This document shows, piece after piece, positions 59,549 through 64,000 of a DNA stretch of 64,000 bases; positions within the stretch are counted from its first letter, which is position 1; every line of letters begins with the position of its first letter. The notes beneath the pieces were generated by a model. It made no database searches. It had not been told where the DNA came from and saw only the letters and a program-made list of their open reading frames with translations. This stretch comes from Acidaminococcus fermentans (lineage in GTDB: Bacteria; Bacillota; Negativicutes; Acidaminococcales; Acidaminococcaceae). A program made the translations under genes and the position numbers. The stretch lies in the NCBI RefSeq assembly GCF_009696675.1, contig NZ_VULN01000004.1, positions 146,206 through 210,205 of the forward strand, read 5' to 3'.

Positions 59549-61441
59549 TCAAGCTTGAGGAGCATCGGTCGTTTCTGGAACGACGGATACTTCCACCGTC
59601 TCCGTTTCTTCCTGTTTCATGGTCCCGTGGAGAATGGCCATGAATTCGTCTCCGGTGATGGTTTCTTTCTTCAGCAGGTACTGAGCCAGTTCGTCCATTT
59701 TTTCCCGATGGGCTTCCAGGATCTCCCGGGCCTCTTTGTGAGCCTTCTTCACCACGGCGAACACCGCCTCGTCGATCCGGGCGGCCGTTTCCGGAGCACA
59801 GGCCAGGGAGGTATCCCCGCCCAGGTAGGCATTGTTCACTGTTTCCAGAGCCACCATGTCGAATTCATCGGTCATACCGAACCGGGTAATCATGGCCCGG
59901 GCCAGCTTGGTGGCCTGTTCAATGTCGTTTGAGGCACCGCTGGTTACCAGGTTGAACACCACTTCTTCCGCAGACCGTCCCCCGGTCAGGGTCACGATCT
60001 TGTTGTACAGTTCTTCCCGGCTCATGAGCACCTTTTCCTGGGTATCCACCTGCATGGTGTACCCCAGGGCCCCGGAGGTCCGGGGGATAATGGTAATCTT
60101 GTGGACCGGTGCCGAATCCTTCTGGCTGGCCGCCACCAGGGCATGGCCGATTTCGTGGTAGGCAATGACCTTCTTCTCTTCCGGAGAAATCACCGCACCC
60201 TTTCTCTGGGCCCCGGCAATGACCACTTCCACGCTCTCCTCCAGGTCTTCCTGGATCACTTCCGAACGGCCCATCCGTACCGCCCGGAGGGCAGCTTCGT
60301 TGACGATGTTGGCCAGTTCCGCCCCGGAGGCACCGCTGGTAGCCAGGGCGATGGTATGGAAGTCCACCTGGGGATCCATCTTCACATCATGGGAATGGAC
60401 CTTCAGGATGGCTTCCCTTCCCTGAAGATCCGGCAGTTCCACCGGCACCCGCCGGTCGAACCGGCCCGGACGGAGCAGTGCCTTATCCAGCACTTCCGGC
60501 CGGTTGGTGGCCGCCAGGATGATGACCCCTTTGCTGCCGTCAAACCCGTCCATTTCAGACAGCAGCTGGTTCAGGGTCTGTTCCCGTTCGTCGTTGCTGC
60601 CGAAGGATCCGTTGTCCCGTTTTTTGCCGATGGCGTCGATTTCATCGATGAACACAATACAGGGTGCCTTTTCCTGGGCCTGTTTGAACAGATCCCGGAC
60701 CCGGGCAGCCCCCATGCCCACGAACATTTCAATGAACTCAGAACCGGAGATGGAGAAGAAGGGCACCTTGGCTTCCCCGGCTACAGCCTTGGCCAGCAGG
60801 GTTTTCCCGGTGCCGGGAGGCCCCACCAGCAGCACCCCTTTGGGCATCACAGCCCCGATGGCTTTGTATTTGGAAGGGTTGTGCAGGTAATTGACGATTT
60901 CCTGGAGGGCTTCCTTGGCTTCATCCTGACCGGCCACATCCTTGAAGGTCTTGCCGGTCTGGGCGGCAATGTACACCTTGGCATTGCTTTTGCCGAAACT
61001 CATCATGTTGCCCCCGCCCAATTTAGGCCCCAGGTACCGCATGATCAGCTGGCCGATTACCATAAACAGCAGGAAGGGCAGGATCCAGTTGTTGAAGAAG
61101 GACATAATGGGAGATTCCTGTTTGGGGATTACCTGGGAGAATTCCACCTTGGCCTTTACCAGCCGGCTGACCAGTTCCGGGTCATCCACCCGTCCCGTTA
61201 CGTAAATCTGTTCCTTTCCATCCTGATTGCACAAAAGGGCGATCCGATCCTTGGTGATTTCCACCTTGGTGGCTTTTCCCTCATCCACCATGTTCAGGAA
61301 ATTGGTATAGCTGACCTCATGGACTTTCGGCTGAAAGAACATGGGACTGATGACCGTATTGATAATCAGGATCAGCAAAATGGCTGCGATGTAATACAGT
61401 CTGACTCTCTTCGACTGCTTGTCCGGATTTTTGTCATCCAT
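59549..61441 (-). CDS. ftsH: ATP-dependent zinc metalloprotease FtsH
   Basis: A 630-residue FtsH. Two N-terminal transmembrane helices (about residues 16-32 and 117-133) flank an extracytoplasmic domain. The AAA module has GPPGTGKT, Walker [12 protein letters not shown] and [21 protein letters not shown]. The protease has HEIGH, where most members have HEAGH; the HExxH zinc motif is kept. It degrades membrane and some soluble proteins. ATG 61441 with AAAGGA is chosen. A single-gene transcript with its own promoter and terminator is likely. Confidence 0.96.
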   Translation of the reverse strand: MDDKNPDKQSKRVRLYYIAAILLILIINTVISPMFFQPKVHEVSYTNFLNMVDEGKATKVEITKDRIALLCNQDGKEQIYVTGRVDDPELVSRLVKAKVEFSQVIPKQESPIMSFFNNWILPFLLFMVIGQLIMRYLGPKLGGGNMMSFGKSNAKVYIAAQTGKTFKDVAGQDEAKEALQEIVNYLHNPSKYKAIGAVMPKGVLLVGPPGTGKTLLAKAVAGEAKVPFFSISGSEFIEMFVGMGAARVRDLFKQAQEKAPCIVFIDEIDAIGKKRDNGSFGSNDEREQTLNQLLSEMDGFDGSKGVIILAATNRPEVLDKALLRPGRFDRRVPVELPDLQGREAILKVHSHDVKMDPQVDFHTIALATSGASGAELANIVNEAALRAVRMGRSEVIQEDLEESVEVVIAGAQRKGAVISPEEKKVIAYHEIGHALVAASQKDSAPVHKITIIPRTSGALGYTMQVDTQEKVLMSREELYNKIVTLTGGRSAEEVVFNLVTSGASNDIEQATKLARAMITRFGMTDEFDMVALETVNNAYLGGDTSLACAPETAARIDEAVFAVVKKAHKEAREILEAHREKMDELAQYLLKKETITGDEFMAILHGTMKQEETETVEVSVVPETTDAPQA

Positions 61442-61486
61442 GATATTTTCATCCTTTCCGCAGGGGTTCTGCATGCTTTTCTATTG

Positions 61487-61495
61487 ATTATAGCA
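61487..61495 (-). promoter_or_regulatory. Extended -10 promoter of ftsH
   Basis: TGCTATAAT on the minus strand (61495-61487). The start site is near 61480, about 39 bases before the ATG. Confidence 0.65.
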
Positions 61496-61614
61496 CAAAC
61501 CATTGTGAAAAATAACAGAACTTGATTTTCCGTTTAATTTTCTGAGAGTTCTGTACCATTGTCCATTATTTACAGACATTTTTGTCTTTTTACCTTTCTT
61601 TTTTATTTACTTTT

Positions 61615-61623
61615 TGTTAAAAT
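61615..61623 (+). promoter_or_regulatory. Extended -10 promoter of the AbgT-family gene
   Basis: TGTTAAAAT at 61615-61623 in a T-rich stretch; the -35 is weak. The start site is near 61630. Confidence 0.4.
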
Positions 61624-61704
61624 AGTCATAGTATTCAGTCCGTTATGCTTTTTGACCGTACCCAACCTGCACCGTTTTATTTCACTCAAAAGGAGGCACC
61701 ATCC

Positions 61705-63252
61705 ATGTCCAACGCAACCCAGAAGAAAAATCCCCAGGAAATCGGAGGTTTCCTGAGAGGGGTGGAAATCATCGGCAACAAACTGCCCCACCCTGCGATC
61801 CTTTTCTTCATTCTCTCCCTGATTGTCGTCGTCATTTCCCATTTTGCCGCATCCCAGGGCCTGACCGTCACCTATTTTGACGCCAGGGCCAAGGCGGAAG
61901 TCACCAAAAAAGCCGTCTCTCTGCTGAACGCGGAAGGGCTCCGGTACATGTTCGACACCGCCACCAAAAACTACACCGGATTCGCTCCTCTGGGCACCGT
62001 TCTGGTGGCCATGCTGGGGGTAGGGGTAGCCGAATGGTCCGGCCTGTTCAACACCTCCCTGAAAAAACTGCTGATGAATGCCAACCCCAAATTTCTCACC
62101 CCCATTGTGGTGTTCGCCGGGGTTATGTCCAACATCGCCTCTGATGCCGGATACGTGATCGTAGTCCCCATCGGAGCCATGATCTTCGCCATGGCAGGAC
62201 GCCATCCCCTGGCCGGCATGGCCGCCGCCTTCGCCGGGGTATCCGGAGGCTTCTCCGCCAACCTGCTGATCGGAACCACCGATCCCCTGCTTACTGGGAT
62301 CACCAACCAGGCCCTGATCGCCGCCGGCATTGACATGGTCCTGGATCCCACCTGCAACTGGTACTTCCTGGCCGCCTCCACGGTGCTGCTGACCATTGTA
62401 GGCACCTTTGTCACCGACAAAATCGTGGAAAAGAACCTGGGCACTTACACTGGAATCTACAAATCGGACAACCAGCCCATCACCCCTCTGGAAAACAAAG
62501 CCCTGAACTGGGCCGCCCTGGCACTGCTGGTTTATGTGGCCCTGATGGCGGTGCTCATGTTCCCGGAAAACGCCGTATTCCGCACCCTGGAAAAAGCCAC
62601 CGGGGAGTACACCCTGAAAGCCTTCATGCACAACGGCCTGATTCCCGCCATCCTGCTTCTGTTCCTGATTCCAGGCCTGGTGTACGGAAAGATTGTGGGA
62701 AAGATCAACACTTCCCATGACCTGGTGGCCGCCATGACCGCCGCCATGAAATCCCTCAGCGGATACATGGTTCTGGCCTTCTTCGCTTCCCAGTTCATCG
62801 CCTACTTCGGCAAGACCAACCTGGGGCTTATCGTTTCCTTCAAGGGAGCCGATGCCTTGGAAGCCGCCGGCCTTACCGGTCTGCCTCTCATTATCCTGTT
62901 CATCTTCCTGTCCGCCTTCCTGAACCTGTTCATGGGATCCGCCTCTGCCAAATGGGCCATTATGGCGCCCATCTTCGTACCCATGATGTACCGGCTGGGC
63001 CTGTCCCCTGCTCTTACCCAGGTAGCCTACCGGATCGGGGACTCCTCCACCAACATCATCACCCCTCTCATGAGCTATTTCGCCATGATTGTGGTGTTCA
63101 TGCAGAAGTACAAGGAAGACGCCGGACTGGGAACCCTGATCTCCATGATGCTCCCCTATTCCATCACCTTCCTGATCACCTGGAGCCTGCTCATGGGCGT
63201 CTGGATCTTCCTGGGCCTGCCTGTAGGGCCGGGAGCCGGACTGTTCCTGTAA
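61705..63252 (+). CDS. AbgT-family transporter
   Basis: A 515-residue AbgT-family protein with about nine to eleven membrane segments. Family marks are LPHPAILFFILSLIVV (helix 1), ASDAGYVIVVPIGAMIFAMA and GDSSTNIITPLMSYF near the C-terminus, where helical hairpins bind Na+ and substrate. AbgT members import p-aminobenzoyl-glutamate or export sulfonamide-like drugs. ATG 61705 is chosen with AAAGGAGG eight bases upstream; the ATG at 61645 has no site. The M20 amidohydrolase at 1-674 could process such a substrate, but it lies over 60 kb away. Confidence 0.93.
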   Translation: MSNATQKKNPQEIGGFLRGVEIIGNKLPHPAILFFILSLIVVVISHFAASQGLTVTYFDARAKAEVTKKAVSLLNAEGLRYMFDTATKNYTGFAPLGTVLVAMLGVGVAEWSGLFNTSLKKLLMNANPKFLTPIVVFAGVMSNIASDAGYVIVVPIGAMIFAMAGRHPLAGMAAAFAGVSGGFSANLLIGTTDPLLTGITNQALIAAGIDMVLDPTCNWYFLAASTVLLTIVGTFVTDKIVEKNLGTYTGIYKSDNQPITPLENKALNWAALALLVYVALMAVLMFPENAVFRTLEKATGEYTLKAFMHNGLIPAILLLFLIPGLVYGKIVGKINTSHDLVAAMTAAMKSLSGYMVLAFFASQFIAYFGKTNLGLIVSFKGADALEAAGLTGLPLIILFIFLSAFLNLFMGSASAKWAIMAPIFVPMMYRLGLSPALTQVAYRIGDSSTNIITPLMSYFAMIVVFMQKYKEDAGLGTLISMMLPYSITFLITWSLLMGVWIFLGLPVGPGAGLFL

Positions 63253-63273
63253 GAAAGTGCATAACGGACGTAA

Positions 63274-63307
63274 CAGAGGGTCTGCTGCGGATGCAGCAGA
63301 CCCTCTG
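63274..63307 (+). terminator. First terminator after the AbgT-family gene
   Basis: CAGAGGGTCTGCTGC-GGAT-GCAGCAGACCCTCTG: a perfect 15-bp stem 20 bases after the stop. No T run follows. Confidence 0.7.
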
Positions 63308-63321
63308 TTGGTCAAAGGCAT

Positions 63322-63343
63322 AAACCCGCCGAATGGCGGGTTT
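63322..63343 (+). terminator. Second hairpin after the AbgT-family gene
   Basis: AAACCCGCC-GAAT-GGCGGGTTT followed by CTTCG. It may be a back-up terminator or the left end of the palindromic element that follows. Confidence 0.55.
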
Positions 63344-63575
63344 CTTCGATTCAGGACGCAGCCGGTGCTGCTAACCCACCACCCATGCTGTGCATGGATA
63401 CCCCCGCCCTTGAAAAGGGCGGATAACAGGCACGCGGGCAGTGCCCTTGTGCCTGAAAGCAAGGGCGTAAGCCCCAGCGTATATCCGCCCTTTTCAAGGG
63501 CGGGGGACCGTTGCGCCTGTGCAATGGTGGTGGGTTAGCAGCCCACAGGCTGCGTTTCCCTTCGGAGAAACCCAC
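63337..63575. repeat. Nested palindromic element (MITE-like)
   Basis: Several inverted arms share one centre. GGGTTTCTTCG pairs with CGGAGAAACCC (one mismatch), and CGCAGCC (63357) with GGCTGCG (63548). A perfect 17-bp pair starts GCTGCTAACCCACC (63367-63383 with 63526-63542). A perfect 25-bp pair begins CCCCCGCCC (63401-63425 with 63482-63506). Each inner arm can also fold locally as CCGCCCTT/AAGGGCGG. No protein-coding gene is seen in this stretch. Confidence 0.8.
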
Positions 63576-63606
63576 CAGGAGCAGGTTTCCTCCATTTTTT
63601 TATTTA

Positions 63607-63668
63607 AAAGAACCCGTCAGCCACGGGTTCTTTCCAACGGCCAGTGACCAGTGACCGTTGACCAGTGA
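63607..63668. repeat. Hairpin plus heptamer repeat, second copy
   Basis: AAAGAACCCGT/ACGGGTTCTTT (63607-63633) is followed by four heptamers CCAGTGA, CCAGTGA, CCGTTGA, CCAGTGA (63641-63668). The same order is seen at 51287-51352. Confidence 0.75.
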
Positions 63669-63673
63669 CAAAA

Positions 63674-63704
63674 AAAATTCCGCATCCATCAGATGCGGAA
63701 TTTT
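63674..63704 (-). terminator. rRNA operon terminator
   Basis: AAAATTCCGCATC-CATCA-GATGCGGAATTTT: a perfect 13-bp stem directly after the 5S gene, with a T run continuing on the minus strand. Confidence 0.9.
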
Positions 63705-63707
63705 CCT

Positions 63708-63825
63708 AACCGGCAGCTCCCTATCCTCCCGGACCGTTTCCAGTCGAGTACTTTCGGCGTATAAGGGCTTAACTGCTGTGTTCGGCATGGGAACAGGTGG
63801 ATCCCCTTAGCTATCGCCACCGGAT
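63708..63825 (-). rRNA. rrf: 5S ribosomal RNA
   Basis: The minus strand reads CCGGTGGCGATAGCTAAGGG, then CCCATGCCGAACACAGCAGT and the closing GCTGCCGG, which pairs with the 5' end to form helix I. About 117 bases, the normal length. Ends are placed by helix I and may be off by a few bases. Confidence 0.95.
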
Positions 63826-63894
63826 TATGTAACTGAAGGCATGAGCCCTCAAAACTTCATGAAGAGACATCTTTTTCATCTAACGGCCCGATTT

Positions 63895-64000
63895 AAGTCA
63901 AGCCCTCGACATATTAGTACAGGTCAGCTTAACATATTGCTACGCTTCCACACCCTGCCTATCAACCTGGTAATCTTCCAGGTGTCTTACCAGCTTACGC
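63895..64000 (-). rRNA. rrl: 23S ribosomal RNA, 3' end only
   Basis: The minus strand reads GGTTGATAGGCAGGGTGTGG, then CTAATATGTCGAGGGCTTGA, the conserved last helix of 23S rRNA. The gene continues beyond the right edge. The 69-base spacer to 5S holds no tRNA. Confidence 0.95.

Noticed and set aside
61603..63462. 619-residue minus-strand open frame opposite the AbgT-family gene
   Set aside because: The low-complexity Gly/His/Gln-rich translation and the strong motifs of AbgT on the other strand identify it as a shadow.
63274..63668. Possible CRISPR-like repeat array after the AbgT-family gene
   Set aside because: The repeats are palindromic arms and 7-bp tandem units without regular spacers of 30-40 bases, and no cas genes are near.

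Overview
This window comes from a Gram-negative-type Firmicute of the Negativicutes, almost certainly the genus Acidaminococcus. The main evidence is a complete hydroxyglutarate operon (gctA-gctB-gcdA-hgdC-hgdA-hgdB, 11687 down to 4719). Its subunit lengths and catalytic residues match the characterised A. fermentans enzymes as I recall them: Glu54 of GctB, and the Cys127/Cys166 cluster ligands of HgdC. A Na+-pump set gcdD-gcdC-gcdB lies on a separate transcript. The species was not resolved. The DNA is GC-rich, nearly all genes lie on the minus strand, and the right edge holds the 3' end of an rRNA operon (23S, 5S), also on the minus strand. No prophage, insertion sequence with a transposase, tRNA gene or CRISPR array was seen.

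Layout from left to right. 1-3253: truncated M20 amidohydrolase, YfcC-type transporter, divergent LysR regulator. 3303-11865: a CoA-transferase homologue lacking the usual catalytic Glu, then the hydroxyglutarate operon and its promoter. 11955-25381: one long minus-strand operon read from about 25366. Its order is small membrane protein, RseC-like, DUF4321, maf, radC, mreB, mreC, mreD, mrdA, rodA, two radical-SAM-linked genes, rng, cca. 25413-30776: gcdB, gcdC, gcdD, mmdA and a succinate-type CoA-transferase. 30779-36115: a candidate redox-sensing operon. It holds a BTAD/STAND/TPR regulator split by a C7 tract, a DRTGG protein, an RsbW-like ATPase and an [FeFe]-hydrogenase-like protein. 36141-39789: hutI and hutU. 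39814-48287: a MetE-like gene, hydE, an amino-acid permease, a PuuD-like hydrolase, split metH and metF. 48439-51171: MocR-type regulator divergent from azlCD, with two matched operators. 51177-52411: repeats, a phosphoribosyltransferase, a DnaA-box cluster and a small protein. 52429-57853: ppk with a degenerate Ppx paralogue, divergent from an intact Ppx. 57848-63343: a helical protein of unknown function, ftsH and an AbgT-family transporter. 63337-63704: a large palindromic element, a repeat and the rRNA terminator. 63708-64000: 5S and 23S rRNA.

The metabolic theme is amino-acid fermentation. Histidine (HutU, HutI) feeds towards glutamate. Glutamate-derived 2-hydroxyglutarate is activated by GctAB, dehydrated by HgdAB with the HgdC activator, and decarboxylated by GcdABCD to pump Na+. 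A second alpha subunit (MmdA) and a succinate-type CoA-transferase sit beside the GcdDCB membrane module and suggest a methylmalonyl-CoA branch. The most interesting items are the frameshifted regulator in the hydrogenase-sensor operon, the CoA-transferase and Ppx paralogues that have lost key residues, the paired operators of the MocR/azl locus, the 240-bp nested palindrome near the rRNA operon, the recurrent heptamer repeats and terminators, and a DnaA-box cluster away from dnaA.
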